Assembly (NCBI GenBank): GCA_033060915.1
Contig: CM065378.1
Span: 52,745,001-52,809,000 of the forward strand
DNA length: 64,000 nucleotides
Source of the DNA: Euryodendron excelsum
Taxonomy: Eukaryota > Streptophyta > Magnoliopsida > Ericales > Pentaphylacaceae
Reading direction: 5' to 3'
The position numbers were made by a program, and so were the translations under genes. Below are positions 1-11,477 of the stretch, in pieces. The number at the start of each line of letters is the position of its first letter. The stretch's first letter is position 1. The notes under the pieces are model-generated. The model saw nothing but the letters and a program-made list of their open reading frames with translations, was not told where the DNA came from and ran no database searches.

Positions 1-2345
1 GCACTAGCTATGCCACAACAGAATGATGTAGCAGAAAGAATGAACAAAACTCTTATGGATATGGTTAGATTTATGATGAGTTATTCAAATTTGCCTAATT
101 TATTTTGGAGCTATACACTTGAAACAACAGCATACATTCTGAACTTGATACCATCTAAGTCAGTACTTACTACTGCTAAAGAATTGTAGAATAGGGGCGA
201 GGCTAGTCTACAACATGTTCGGATATAGGGTAGTCCAGTACACATGCTGAAAGGGAAAGCAGATAAGTTGGAATTGATAACATATGTCTATTTCTTTATT
301 GGGCACCCTAGAGGAACAAAAAATGATTTATTTTATTATCCTAAGGATCAGAAGGTCATTATTAGCACCAATGGTTGATTCTTATAAGAGGACTATGTAA
401 TAAACTACAAACCCAGAATTAAGATTATTCTAGAAGAGTTGAAAGGAGATAGACCAGCACATACTTCTTTGTTACCTTCAGTACAAGAAGAAGCACTATA
501 AGACCAAGTCATTAACATCCCATTGTCTCGTCGTAATGGGAGGAATGTTGTGACTCAGGCTGATACTGAAATGCAGGTGCCGATACCATCAATACATTGA
601 TTCCATAACCAGGGCATGATGTTGGTGCATAAGGATCAGAATCAGTAGAGCAATTCACTCGTAATACATAAACACAAGTCATGCCTCGTCGTAGTGCGAG
701 GGTTGTATGCCAACCTGATCGGTATATGTTCTTGGGAGAGCCATATGACAGAATCCTTGATGAATTAGATGCCGAACCCATGAACTACAATGAGGCACTT
801 CAAGATAAAGACGTAAAACTTTTGACAAATGCTATGAAATTAGAGATGGAGTCTATGTACTCTAATCAAATCTGAAATCTTATAAGACCATCCAAAGGAA
901 TAAAACCCATTGGATGCAAGTGGATTGTAAGAATAAGAGAGGAGCAGACGAGAAGGTGGAAACCTTCAAAGCTAGGCTTGTTACACAAGGGTTCACTCAA
1001 AAAGGGGGGATAGACTATAAGGAAACTTTTTCACCGGTAGCCACACTAAAGTCTATCCAGATTCTCTTATCCATTGTGACTTATTTCAATTTGAAATTTG
1101 GCAAATGGATGTTAAGACAACTTTCCTTAATGGAAGTCTTGATAAGTACATCTACACGATGTGACCAGATGGTTTTATAGCAAAAGGTCAAGAGTACATG
1201 GTATGCAAGCTTAAGAAGTGCATTTATGGACTTTAGCAAGCATCTAGGTCTTAGAACACTCATTTTGACCAGGCCATTAAGTCTTATGGTTTTGATCACT
1301 GCCTTGGTGAGTAATGTGTGTACAAAAAAAAGGTAGTGGAAATGTGGTGTGTTTTTTGTTTTGTATGTGGATAATATTTTGCTCATCGGAAACGATACGG
1401 GAGTGTTATATTCGGTTATGGTATGGTTATTAGGGTAGTTCAATATGAAAGACTTAGGAGAAACTGATCACATCCTTTGGATCAAACTCTTGTGAGGCCG
1501 CAAGCATATGATGCTAGGCTTATCACAAGCTATTTATATCAATAAGATTCTTGCCCGTTTTAGCATACAGGATTCTAAGAAAGGGTTCCTCCCTTTTAGA
1601 TATGAAATATCTCTAACTAAGTATCAATGTCCTAAGACACCGATTAAGGTATAGAACATGAAGGCAATTCCCTCTACATTAGCAGTAGGAAGTCTCATGC
1701 ATGATATGCTTTGCACTAGACCTAACATCTGCTTTGCCATAGGCATAGTTAGCATATATCAGTCAAACCCAAGGCGGGAACACTAGATTGTGGTAAAAAA
1801 ATATAATCAAGTACCTAAAAAAGACTACGGATTATATGTTGGTTTACTAAGCAAATGGTCTAGTACCCATTACGTATATAGACTCAAATTTTTAGTCAAA
1901 TAAGGATTCCAAGAAATCGACATTGAAAAATGTGTTTACCCTAGAAGGTGGAGCCATTAGTTAGAGGAGTATCAAGCAATCATATGTTGTTGATTCCATC
2001 ATGGAGGCTGAATAAGTGGCAGCCTCTTAGGTAGTAAAGGAGGCCGTTTGGCTCAGAAACTTTTTGTTGGATCTAGGAGAGGTATGTTAAGTACAATTAA
2101 GTATTACACTTTATTGTGAGAATACCAGTGTAGTTGCTAACTCGAAGGAACCTAAGACCCATAAGAGGGCAAAACACATCAAGCATAAGTATCACCTGAT
2201 ATGAGACATAGTGCGTAGAGGTGATATGGTGGTTACTAAGATTGCATCAGCAGACAACATGATAGACCCTTTTACGAAGAGCTTACCAGCCAAGACTTTC
2301 GATAGTTATTTAGAGGGGATGGGACTTAGATGCATTATTGCATGG
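1..2345 (+). pseudogene. copia polyprotein remnant (integrase C-terminal part, reverse transcriptase, RNase H)
   Basis: Translation in shifting frames gives copia landmarks in order. Near 10-190 is the integrase tail (PQQNDVAERMNKTLMDM and NLIPSKSV). Near 681-1180 the reverse transcriptase begins (NYNEALQDKD, EMESMYSNQI, FKARLVTQGFTQK, DYKETFSPVA). At 1364-1375 the active-site box reads YVDN instead of YVDD. Near 1980-2060 is an RNase H segment (DSIMEAE, then KEAVWLRNFLLDL). Stops interrupt almost every module. The changed second aspartate alone would be expected to abolish polymerase activity. The 5' end is cut by the window edge. Confidence 0.9.
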
Positions 2346-2354
2346 CTTTGAGTT

Positions 2355-2366
2355 TAAGTGGGATAT
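2355..2366 (+). other. polypurine-tract-like sequence before the copia 3' LTR
   Basis: A short purine-rich stretch (AGTGGGATA core) lies directly upstream of the LTR start, where plus-strand priming would occur. It is weaker than a typical tract, consistent with decay. Confidence 0.55.
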
Positions 2367-3715
2367 TGTTAGGGATTTATACTAAAAGACATGTTTTATG
2401 TAATGGCTTTAGTATTTATTAATAAATTAGTTATTCTATTTTAATGAGAATCTATGTGAACAATGTTTGTCTTGCATTATTTATTTAATGATTATGCATG
2501 TGTCTCTTTTATTTTATATAGTAGATGATTTGGTGTATTGAGTATGGCTTACACACGAAAGATCTGATTGTCGATTCTTATAAAATATAAGCTTATTGTT
2601 CACAGTCTTAGATGGAACTAGATACACCATCAATAGGACTGTAGTACAAGATTTTAGTAGGTCTGTATTAATTATGGGGAATAGTATAGTTTCAAATTCT
2701 TGCACTAATACACTTTGTGTATATTAAACAAGACCATGTTGAGACAATTATTTTTATACTAGCTATATAAAATAACTAATACCTCATGATTATTATGAGT
2801 GATTATGCTCTTAATCCTAGTATAATAAATAGACACGTACATGTAGTGTTTATTGTTTTGATTCACAGAAGAGTGAGATTTTTTGTGGATCGATAAACTC
2901 AGTGAGTTGGACAATAATATTACGTGTGTGGCGAATATTAATTATTGATAGAATTCATATCTTGGTATAGGGATTGATGATATCCTCCTGAGAAAGTTTA
3001 TAAGTTTTGATTATATCAAACCCTACAGGTGGATTATGAATCCGACATATTAAATAAGTTAAATAGAAGCTCTCAAAGAATTAAGTAAGTCTATTAAATT
3101 TAATTATCAATAATTTAATTTAATAGACGGGTATCTATGATCTTAACATTTGGAGATAAATAAGTACTTAATAATATGGTGCTCAAAATATAATTCCTAG
3201 TATGACAGGGAGTGCAATTATAATTTATTAGTAGTATAAATTATAATTTACATAAATAAGAATTAATCTTGGTTGAATTAGAAATTCTTATTTGCGTAGA
3301 AAGCCTTATTCATACTAATTCTATGGTCTCTATTATAGTCTCTATATATACGCACTCTAATAACAGCTAGGGTTACACTTTTTCATAATTGAGAGATACA
3401 CGTTTTTGTGAGAGAAAGAAACCCTAGTAGCTGTGAGCCCACTCTCTCTAGAGTAAGGCGTGTATGAAAAATACAACAAAAGTCCAAATGTTGAGTTCAA
3501 GTAGTTAAATCTTTCTTATTGTTGTTGCTTGTTGTTTGAGATCAAATAAGAAGGATTTCAAAGTTCATATTGATTGCTATTTCGAGATCAAACCATAAAG
3601 ATCTCAAAGGTATGATTCTAATCACATAGATTAATCTCTGTTAATCAGATCAGAATTTTTGATATTATATGTATGCACTATAGTCGGGTCCTGAGAAATT
3701 TCACAATCCCCAACG
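2367..3715 (+). repeat. 3' LTR of the copia element
   Basis: The LTR starts TGTTAGGGATT and ends near AATCCCCAACG. These are near-perfect short inverted ends (expected terminal CA, here CG), giving about 1.35 kb. It follows the RNase H remnant and the purine tract. A TATA-like and leader-like stretch is present near 3340-3430 (tatatata, then GAGAGA-rich sequence). The 5' partner is outside the window, so divergence between LTRs cannot be judged. Confidence 0.8.
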
Positions 3716-3890
3716 CTCTCTTCCTTCATCAACTATATCACTTAGCTCTTGGACTCGTATGTCAGCGAGTTGGTTGAAATAAGAGTTTAGGGTGGTGAAC
3801 ATCTCCTAAATTTGAGTGAGAATTTTCTCTTGGTTAGCTACAAGAGATTCCACCTCATTCTCCAAACGAGTCAACCACTAATCATTTATG
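3716..3890 (-). pseudogene. gypsy gag N-terminal fragment
   Basis: Minus-strand translation gives fragments such as LTRLENEVESLVANQEKIL and NSYFNQLADIRVQELSD, with in-frame stops. This resembles the charged, helix-rich N-terminus of plant gypsy Gag proteins. The fragment is cut by the copia LTR. Family is inferred from position and style, not from a conserved domain. Confidence 0.5.
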
Positions 3891-3897
3891 CTAACTT

Positions 3898-3906
3898 TGA
3901 TACCAA
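3898..3906 (-). other. primer binding site (initiator methionine tRNA type)
   Basis: The minus strand reads TTGGTATCA, the usual match to the 3' end of plant initiator methionine tRNA, two bases inside the LTR. Confidence 0.75.
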
Positions 3907-3908
3907 TT

Positions 3909-4360
3909 TGTCACGTGCTTCCACAACAGACCCAGTGATGGGTCGTTTAATTGGCTGATTAAAAGATAGAGAGTCACTGGGTTTGGGAATTTTTGCCTTG
4001 CACTTCCCTTTGTTGTAGGTAATGTGAACAAGATAAAAGTCTGAGAAATAGAAGTTCTTCTTTGAGGGAGACCAAAATCTCCAAGTTAGATAAGCTAACA
4101 ATTTAATTAGAAAAAACCATTCTGCGTTATCATTCCACAAACTTCAACATAAATACAAATAGGTTCAATGCCAAGAAACAACTAATAGCTAAAAAATTAG
4201 CAACAACTACTAAAAAATTGATAACATATCTCCACCTAAATAGACTCTACTTCTCCTACTATAACTTCACAATCTAAATCCCTATCTACTCCGCGTTCAA
4301 ATTATTTAAACACTTATAACAACCTGATACTTGTAATGCTGACTAAGTGGACCCATAACA
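3909..4360 (-). repeat. 5' LTR of the minus-strand gypsy element
   Basis: On the plus strand it begins TGTCACGTGC and ends CCCATAACA, so it has TG...CA ends and is 452 bp long. The left edge is fixed by the adjacent primer binding site. The right edge is fixed by the start of sequence that matches endonuclease V intron 5. A target duplication cannot be checked because the other element end is missing. Confidence 0.7.
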
Positions 4361-4631
4361 TGAGTTTTCACCGTTTCACCCAACTCCTTTCTATCTTTTC
4401 TTAGAATTGTCAAGAGTGAACCTCCATTTTGGGCTCACAGGATTTATAACATTTTATTCTCTGATTGTTTTGTGTATATAACCTTGTTTCCAATTCTCGC
4501 AATACAATTCCATGAACTTGGTTCCATAAATCCCTTATTTATTTATTTATTTATTTATATCTTCAAATCATGATAAAGTTCTGATTTTTAACAATGATAA
4601 ATTTCAGTTACATCATGTGGATGGTCTTGCC
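4361..4631 (+). pseudogene. endonuclease V partial copy, piece 1 (intron 5 and start of exon 6)
   Basis: This piece aligns almost base for base with 54473-54715 of the intact gene: the end of the exon 5 donor, the whole of intron 5, the acceptor, and the first codons of exon 6 (LHHVDGL). Because intron sequence is retained it is a DNA-level duplicate, not a retrocopy. The left edge is cut by the gypsy LTR and the right edge by the hAT element. The last 8 bases are the hAT target duplication. Confidence 0.88.
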
Positions 4632-5012
4632 TAGGCTTGTTAAGGGACCGGGTCTAGTCTAGACTCAAATCCAATCCGATCCAATATGGTAAGATAATAG
4701 ACCCCATTCGGAACCGGATCTAACAAATCAGATCTGTTATGCCAGATCCGATCCAATACTAACCGGGCCTTGATCCGATTACCCGACCCTTTTTTTTGGG
4801 GGTGGGGGGGTGGGGTCCTTCTTTTTCTTTGTTTTGTTTTTATTTTTTTGTTTTGGGCTATTCTATTTTCCATTATAGGAGAAATCAATATAATCATCTA
4901 ATACTTACAAGTTAAAACTCCACATGGGTATTAAACAAAGTTCCACCTGCTTATACACAGATTGATCCAAAATCAAAGAAGAACAAGCACTTTCAAACAA
5001 CTTAATCCAAAG

Positions 5013-6147
5013 TGTAACAATCTTAGTTTTATTGGCTTAATCCGTGATGAAAAACCCTTGTAATAGGTTCAAAGATTTGATATTGTATAGTTACATAGGG
5101 TTGGGTGTTCAAACGAATGCTAAGAAGTGTATGAACAACCCCTAGAAGTCTCAAGTTTTTATGGGCAAAATTTCAACTTCAACAATGCTTGCTACCTGGT
5201 GCTACATGTCGCCGAGGCGAGGATTGTACTCAGTTTTGCTAAAATTTCCAGAGTCTAGCGCTACCTTTCCATCGTAGCAAGAATCTTTCTTCAATTGTTC
5301 CCTAGAAGGGCATTGCCTTGTGCTACCTATCGTCACAACACCAACTGACAGAAGATTTTGGAAACTTCCTTTTTTGGCAGGTCTTGATCTCCAAAGTCCT
5401 ATATAAGGATAAGTCTGAATGAAATAGGGTTGATGAGCCACAAATAACTTTTTTACAACCTTGAAAGCTCATAAGAAACCCTAGCAGCCCTTACTTTCTC
5501 TTTAACAAGATGAAGAAATTTCAAATCTTCAATAAGGGTTCAGTCTTGGTGACGCATCAATACAGGATATTCTCGACGGGTGTTCATCGTGGTCTAAGAA
5601 CGGGATAATAGTGAATCGCAGTGTATTCAAGCAAAATCAATTCAACTTAGATTCGTGGGGTTCGAGTTGGTCTAGTTGTAAGTTGTTCTTATGAACTGTA
5701 GGTTAATCATAGTGCTTAGAGAAGGATTAGAATATCTAGTGCTTGGTAGATTCTGACGGTATTATGGTGTTCAACATTTAAGCAATTACCGAAGAACCAT
5801 ATCGTGGGTGGATCAGTATGTGATCGTGAAGTTAGGTCAATACAAGGAGAACACGCCGAGAGTGCAAGGATTTGTCACCTGAGAATTGGGATATATAGCG
5901 TTGGGTTATAAGCTGATTATCTTGTATTTAGTTCTTAATAGTAATTGCTTGGCTAGACTAGGTCGCGTGGTTTTTTTTTATTTGGGTTTTCACATTAAAA
6001 ATTTTGTGTCCATTGTGTGATTGCTTTATTATTCGTGCATGTGATTTAATTTAGTGTGTAATTGATTAGCTTAACTAATTGGTATTAATCAAGCACACAT
6101 TCAAGCACACATTCAAGCAAAGTAAATCCAAGTAATTCATGAATTCA
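5013..6147 (+). repeat. 5' LTR of the gag-only element
   Basis: It begins TGTAACAATCTTAG and ends GAATTCA, just before the primer binding site. It is 1135 bp against 1080 bp for the 3' LTR. The difference is mostly a block near 6080-6130 with a repeated AAGCACACATTC that the 3' LTR lacks. Confidence 0.88.
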
Positions 6148-6148
6148 A

Positions 6149-6160
6149 TTGGTATCAGAG
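6149..6160 (+). other. primer binding site of the gag-only element
   Basis: TTGGTATCAGAG one base after the LTR matches the initiator methionine tRNA 3' end. Confidence 0.85.
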
Positions 6161-6217
6161 TGAGACACTCAAAAATTATTTTTTGATTTTAAAGAGTGAG
6201 GTCGTGAATCTGAATTC

Positions 6218-7440
6218 ATGGATTTACCTTTTTTAGATGCTTGTAATTATGTTGATAGGAAAATACGTATAAAAGTTCTCATAAAATCTATTCATGAATG
6301 TGCTTGGATGTTTGTTGTGCATGGTTTGAGTCCTTCCAGGACGACTATAGGTATTGAGACTATCCTTAAACAGCAGGAACAATAGGATGACATTGAGTTA
6401 GAAAAATAAGTTTGGAATAACAAAGCTATTAATGTCATCTTTAACCATGTCACACCCCATGATTTAAGTCGTATATCTAAGTGTGAGACTTCTAAAGAAG
6501 CTTAGGATATTCTTGAAGTTGTTTGTGAAAAGTCTCATATTACCATTGAATGCACTGCATTTGCATCTGAGATTATAGGGACATTAAATGTTGCAAATTC
6601 TTCATCTAGTGAAAAACTTAGATATTTTGTTACATTCAAACCATCTCTTTATGGTATGAATTTTTAGTCTAATTGTGATATTATCCCTAATGTGTCCTAT
6701 GAGTCAAGTCACGATGACTCAGATAGCGATGGTGACCATGACAATGATGAGGAAGAGTACATTCATGAGATCTACGATAAATTATATAAGGCGTGTCTCA
6801 AATTGACTAGGAAAAATAAGACTATTGAAAAAGAAAGAGACAATCTAAAAAAGGAGGCTAATGAATGTGCTTCTCTCATTGAGAAATTGAAAGCTAATAG
6901 GGTCACACTTTTTGAAAAGGCACTACACTACAAAAGGAGTTACATGCATGTGTAGAGACCTATAAAGGCTTGGAGAAAAAGGTATCAAAATTGGAGTCTA
7001 AATTGTATGCTACTAATGATACTTTTAAGCAGACGAATGCAAGTTCTAAGAAAATTGATGAAATTTGGAATGCTCAAAGGAAGTCTTTGGACATGACTGG
7101 GATTGTATATAAAGAAAAGGCTTCCACATCTTCTCAACCAACAGATAAGCCTAACTCTGTGAAGGTTCAAGGTAAGTCTTTCATGCCATATGTGGCTAAG
7201 CATGCTAAGTTTGTACCCATATGCTACCATTGTGGAATAAAGAGTCATATTAAGCCACATTATCCTAATTTGAAGGCCAAAGACCCCTACCACACATGTT
7301 GTGCCTAATGCTAGGGATAAAACTTCTAAGTTTATTCATGTTTGTCATCATTATGGTGCTTTTGGTCACATTAAACCTTATTGTCAAAAATTGAAACAAG
7401 TTTCAAATTCTAATGTTTAGAATCAATCAGGAAACTTGTT
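6218..7440 (+). pseudogene. gag-like remnant with two damaged zinc knuckles
   Basis: From an ATG at 6218 the translation reads MDLPFLDACNYVDRKIRIKV and continues with several in-frame stops. A longer open stretch at about 6690-6955 is acidic then coiled-coil-like (YDKLYKACLKLTRKNKTIEK), as in copia SIRE-type Gag. Two CCHC knuckles follow. Near 7220 CYHCGIKSHIKPHY has its last cysteine changed to tyrosine. Near 7345 CHHYGAFGHIKPYC has its second cysteine changed to tyrosine. Gag packages element RNA; this copy is unlikely to work. No pol domain follows. Confidence 0.75.
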
Positions 7441-9086
7441 TAAAAAATTTGCTTAATCAGATTTATGTCATTGCATTGAATAATGAATTTAAAATTTTAT
7501 GCCAAGGCAAGTTCCTAACAGATATGGCAAGAATAGAAACTGCAATGCCAAGATAAAGCCTAGGACAGAATCCAAAGTTCATAAAGTCATTACAAAACCT
7601 AAGTATAGGTCTGTTTGGGTTAAGAAATCTAATATGAATACTTGTGGTGATGTAAAAATCAAGCCCCATGATAATCATCGAAAATCTATTGGGGCTAGTC
7701 TTGTTAAGGGATGATAGTTTGTGATATAGCCTAGGATGTGCTTCATAGCTATTTGTTTTTTCCTAGTGCTATGATCTTTTTTGTATTTTTAGCTTTTCTT
7801 GTTTTTTCTTGATTTATTGAAAATCACGAAAAAAATAAAAATCTGAAGAAAATTTTTTTTTTTGTGATTGTGCATCTTTGATGGGTTCATGGCATCTATA
7901 TTTAATTTCATATATTGAGAATGATACTAATTGTGTTTGTGTCAAGAGCTATTGTGCATTACTAAGGTTCAATTATTTACTCTAAGTTTTGAGTGATGAT
8001 TTTCATGATTATAAACCTAGTAGTCACTGTACACACTTGGTGTAATTGATTTGATAGAAACATATATGTGATTTTTATTAGTTTAAATTATTCTCATGTT
8101 CCATGAGAATCGCATACTAGATTAACCAAAAAATTATATTCTCCCCATCTCATTCATCAATTTGCCCTCACGTTGGTGTTAGAAAAAGAAAAATCTAAGA
8201 TGTGCATGATGAAAAGGGCTATCTCTGACTATATGTGAAAGCCACCATGGATGTATATCAAAATATGCACCATCTGGGTGAAATCATAGAAAGAACTACC
8301 ATATTTAATAGTTTGAAAGTTGCCACATGATTGCAAAAAAAAAAAAATAGAGCATGACAAAAAGAAAAAATCTTGCTCAAAATGAATTATGGTTGGCATT
8401 TTCAAATTGAGGGGGAGTTTCCATTGAAAATCTTACAAACATGATTGGTCTGACTTCTAGTAGTGTGAATTTCTTTAGAATTTGAATAATCTCATTAATA
8501 TTTATCTCTACTATTGTTCTCATACTCAAGTCTCGTATCTGTGAGTTTATCGTATAGACACACTTATATTATTTTTATGAACTTCATCATCTTGTGATAA
8601 AGAGTTTAGAATTTTATTTTAGTTCATGCATCAAGTTCTTAACTAATACTTTTGAGCAAATTTTGATTCATACGACTTTGTGCATGAATATTTTTTAGGC
8701 ACTGATGGTGTGCATAATCATGCATTAATTTTGTTTAACTCTCATAAGTTTGTCATGTGTGTTTTATTCTCTCCTACATAACGAAAGCATTGATTAGATT
8801 TCATATTATCTATGTTTAGGATAGTTTATTGTTTCTCTCATTGAGCATAATTGCTCATCTCATTGCTCTTGTTTTGCTTGCACTTCCCTTTGTCAATTAG
8901 TGACAAAAAGGGGGGGAGTGCCTTGGTGCTTTGATTTTGTGTCTTTTCATGTGCAGTTGATTAACTTGAGTGGGCTTGACTATCCTTGAGTCATTAATCT
9001 TATATTGGAAATATCTTGTAAGGCTAGTTAGGTTGAGTTTTTTTTATTTATTAGAGATTGGGACTCAGTTTTTCTCACATATTGGC
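7441..9086 (+). other. non-coding interior of the gag-only element
   Basis: No domain or long open frame is visible where an autonomous element would carry pol. Two extra purine tracts (near 8408-8418 and 8906-8920) resemble the final one, suggesting repeated 3'-terminal sequence. Overall it is AT-rich. Confidence 0.6.
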
Positions 9087-9087
9087 C

Positions 9088-9099
9088 AAAGGGGGAGAT
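9088..9099 (+). other. polypurine tract of the gag-only element
   Basis: AAAGGGGGAGAT lies immediately upstream of the 3' LTR, the expected position for plus-strand priming. Confidence 0.85.
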
Positions 9100-10179
9100 T
9101 ATAACATCTTAGTTTTATTAGCTCAATCCGTGATGTAAAAACCCTTGTAATAGGTTCAAAGATTTGATATTGAATAGTTACATAAGGTTGGATGTTCAAA
9201 CAAATGCTAAAAAATGTTTGAACAACCCCTAGAAGTCTCAAGTTTTTATGAGCAAAATTTCAACTTCAGCAGTGCTCACTAACTGGCACTACCTAATGCT
9301 GCGGTGAGGATTGTACTAAGTTTTGGTGAAATTTCCAAAGTCTACCGCTGCCTTCCCACCACAACGAGAATTTGTCTTCAATTGTTCCTGAGAAAGGTGC
9401 TGCCTTGCGTTACGTATCACTGCAATGCCAATAGACAAAAGATTTTGAAAACTTCTTTTTTTTTTTGGGCAGGTCTTGATCTCCAAACTCCTATGTAAAG
9501 ATAAGTCCAAATTAAATAGGGTTGTTGAGCCATAAAGAACTTTTTTACAACCTTGAGAGCTCATAAAAAACCTAAGTAGCCCTTGCTTTCTCTTTAGCAA
9601 GACGAAGAACTTCAAATCTTCAACAAGGGTTCAGTCTTGGTGAAGCATCAAGACAAAATATTCATTACGTCGTGTTCTTCCTAGTCCAAGTACAGGAGAA
9701 CGGTGAATCGCGGTATATGCGAGCAAGATCAATTCAGCTTAGATTCGTGGGGTTGAGTTGGTACAGTTGTAAATTTTTTTTGTGAACTGTTCATTGATTA
9801 TAGTGCTTAGAGATGGATTATAATATCTAGTGCTTAGTGAATTCTGGGAGTGTTGTGGTATTCAACACTCAAACAATTACTGAAAAACTGTATCGTAGGT
9901 GGATCGGTATGTGGTTGTGGAGTTCGGTCAATACAAGAATAACGCACCCGAAAGTGCGAGGATTCATTGCCTGAGAATTGAAATATCTAGGGTTGAGTTG
10001 TAAGTTGATTATCTTATATTCAGTTCTTGATAATGATTGCTTAGGTCGCGTGAATTTTTCCAGATTTGGGTTTCCTTGCTAAAAAACATGTGTCTATTAT
10101 GTGATTGCTTTACTATTCTTGCATGCAATTTAATTTAGTATGTAATTGATTAGCTTAGCTAAGTAATTCAGGAATTTCA
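9100..10179 (+). repeat. 3' LTR of the gag-only element
   Basis: It aligns with 5013-6147 throughout but starts TATAAC (first G lost) and ends GGAATTTCA. Substitutions are frequent, so the insertion is not recent. Confidence 0.88.
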
Positions 10180-10184
10180 CAAAG

Positions 10185-11465
10185 GTTCATAACTTCACAT
10201 CGATAATAAGCCCATTTGAATGAACAAATTCACCATAATCTTGAAAAGCCATAAAGGACCCTTTTTCCACCAAATCCTGAAAAGCTTTGCTCCTGCTCCA
10301 AGTTCTGCACTAGCCAACGTTACATTTAGTCTATATAAGGGATTAAGGACTATATCAGCATAGAAACTAGAGATGTTTATGATTAAAATTTCGTCTTCTG
10401 CCACCTACTGTCAGTTGGAATAAGCTGGTGAAGAGTGAAGACCACAAACAATAAAATTTTCAAATTTAAGTAGTTTATTAATTGGAAAGTAACAAAATGA
10501 TAAACTAAATGAAACCCATTTGACAAAATGATATGTACAGAAACTCATTGATGAGAATGATGAATGAATGAAAGAGAGTATCAAAAGTATTTTCGAAGTA
10601 TAAAATAAAAATAAAAAAAGAGAACCAAAAGCAATTTTAAGGTTCAGATTAGAAACTACACAGAGAGGTACTTATTACTTTTGTTCAAACCCACTAAAAT
10701 TCGAATCCATGTTTCAATCAACCATGCAAACATATTTAGGGCCCCAAAGTTCGAAGACACATGGGTTAAATTAAAATCTCTAACCAATTAGCAAGAGCAA
10801 TTGAACAACAACTGCTTCAAGGTGAAGCTTTTTGAACGATCTCAGACGTCAAAATAGCATTCGAAGAAATACATCAAATCTATGTCCAAGGCGGACAGGG
10901 GTGGCTTACTGGCGTTGATGCCAGACCCAATGTAGGGAATGGAGGGTGAAGAGAGAAGCGTGGAGGCATTGGCGGGGAGGACAAAGAGAGTTTTGAGAAA
11001 ACTTATAAACGAAAGAGAAGAGTGAGACTAACTCGTAGTCGACGACGATGGTTGTAGCTTAGTCGACGATTGTGGTTGTGGTTGTGGTTATGGCTATGGC
11101 TACGACTGCGGTTGGTAGAGGGGAAATACCTCAGATCTAACGTTATGGCGGCTGTAGACGACGGCGGTTGGTGAAGGAAAAATATCTCAGATCTGACGTT
11201 ACGGCAACTTGTAGAGAAGAGAAGGAGAGAGAGAAAGAGAGAAAGAAGGAGAAGAGCTGAGGAAAGTGAAGTATGCACTCCTCAATTAGGACAGACAAAT
11301 ATAACGTTTGGGAGTAGGATCGGATCTCATTGGATTTCGCAGATCTTATCAGACCTGATCCGAAACTTATCGGAACTATCGGGTTCGGATTGTTAGATTA
11401 ATGGATCGGGTCCATCAAAACATATCTAGATATATTTAAATTAAATTCGGATCAGACCCGATACA
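10185..11465. other. right arm of the hAT element, no gene recognised
   Basis: No transposase motif is seen. At 11000-11270 there is a purine-rich stretch and a GGTTGTGGTTGTGG-type simple repeat (11060-11100). On the minus strand this reads as a leucine- then histidine-rich frame typical of low complexity. Captured host DNA is possible but not shown. Confidence 0.5.
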
Positions 11466-11477
11466 TTGACAAGTCTA

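Larger units (their letters stand above)
1..3715 (+). mobile_element. 3' part of a Ty1/copia LTR retrotransposon, degenerate
   Basis: This is the 3' portion of a copia element: the end of integrase, then reverse transcriptase, RNase H, a purine-rich tract and one LTR. The 5' LTR, gag and most of integrase lie outside the window. The order integrase before reverse transcriptase is diagnostic of Ty1/copia. The coding part has many in-frame stops and frameshifts, so the copy is dead. It sits inside the gag region of a minus-strand gypsy element, because gypsy gag-like sequence begins directly after its LTR. Clade assignment (Angela/Tork-like) is a guess from the LTR start and length. Confidence 0.9.
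3716..4360 (-). mobile_element. 5' end of a minus-strand Ty3/gypsy-like retrotransposon (LTR, primer site, gag start)
   Basis: Read on the minus strand, an LTR (4360 to 3909) is followed after 2 bp by a primer binding site TTGGTATCA (3906-3898) and then by gag-like coding sequence. The rest of the element would continue left of the copia insertion and out of the window. The copia element therefore inserted into this one. Its right edge abuts endonuclease V intron sequence at 4361. Confidence 0.7.
5013..10179 (+). mobile_element. gag-only LTR retrotransposon (TR-GAG / LARD-like)
   Basis: Two LTRs (5013-6147 and 9100-10179) flank an interior with a primer binding site, a gag-like remnant with two zinc knuckles, non-coding sequence and a purine tract. 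There is no protease, integrase or reverse transcriptase. Perfect 5-bp target duplications CAAAG (5008-5012 and 10180-10184) prove a single insertion event into the hAT element. Mobilisation must have depended on a partner. The purine-tract style suggests a copia partner, possibly SIRE-like, which is an inference. Confidence 0.88.
4632..11477. mobile_element. non-autonomous hAT-like DNA transposon carrying a nested LTR element
   Basis: Ends are inverted repeats TAGGCTTGTTAA (4632-4643) and, complemented, TAGACTTGTCAA (11477-11466). They are flanked by 8-bp direct repeats GTCTTGCC / GTCTTACC, the target length of the hAT superfamily. Subterminal zones (4644-4790 and 11310-11465) are full of GGATC/GGGTC/GATCC-like motifs in both orientations, as is common near hAT ends. 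No transposase is visible. Without the nested element (5013-10179 plus its target copy) it is about 1.7 kb. The insertion site is exon 6 of the endonuclease V copy. Confidence 0.85.

Noticed and set aside
6149..6160. TGGTATCA motif as part of a tRNA gene
   Set aside because: It is the retrotransposon primer binding site. No cloverleaf or promoter boxes are near. I found no tRNA or rRNA gene anywhere in the window.
11003..11278. Leucine-rich then histidine-rich open frame on the minus strand
   Set aside because: It is low-complexity sequence inside the right arm of the hAT element.
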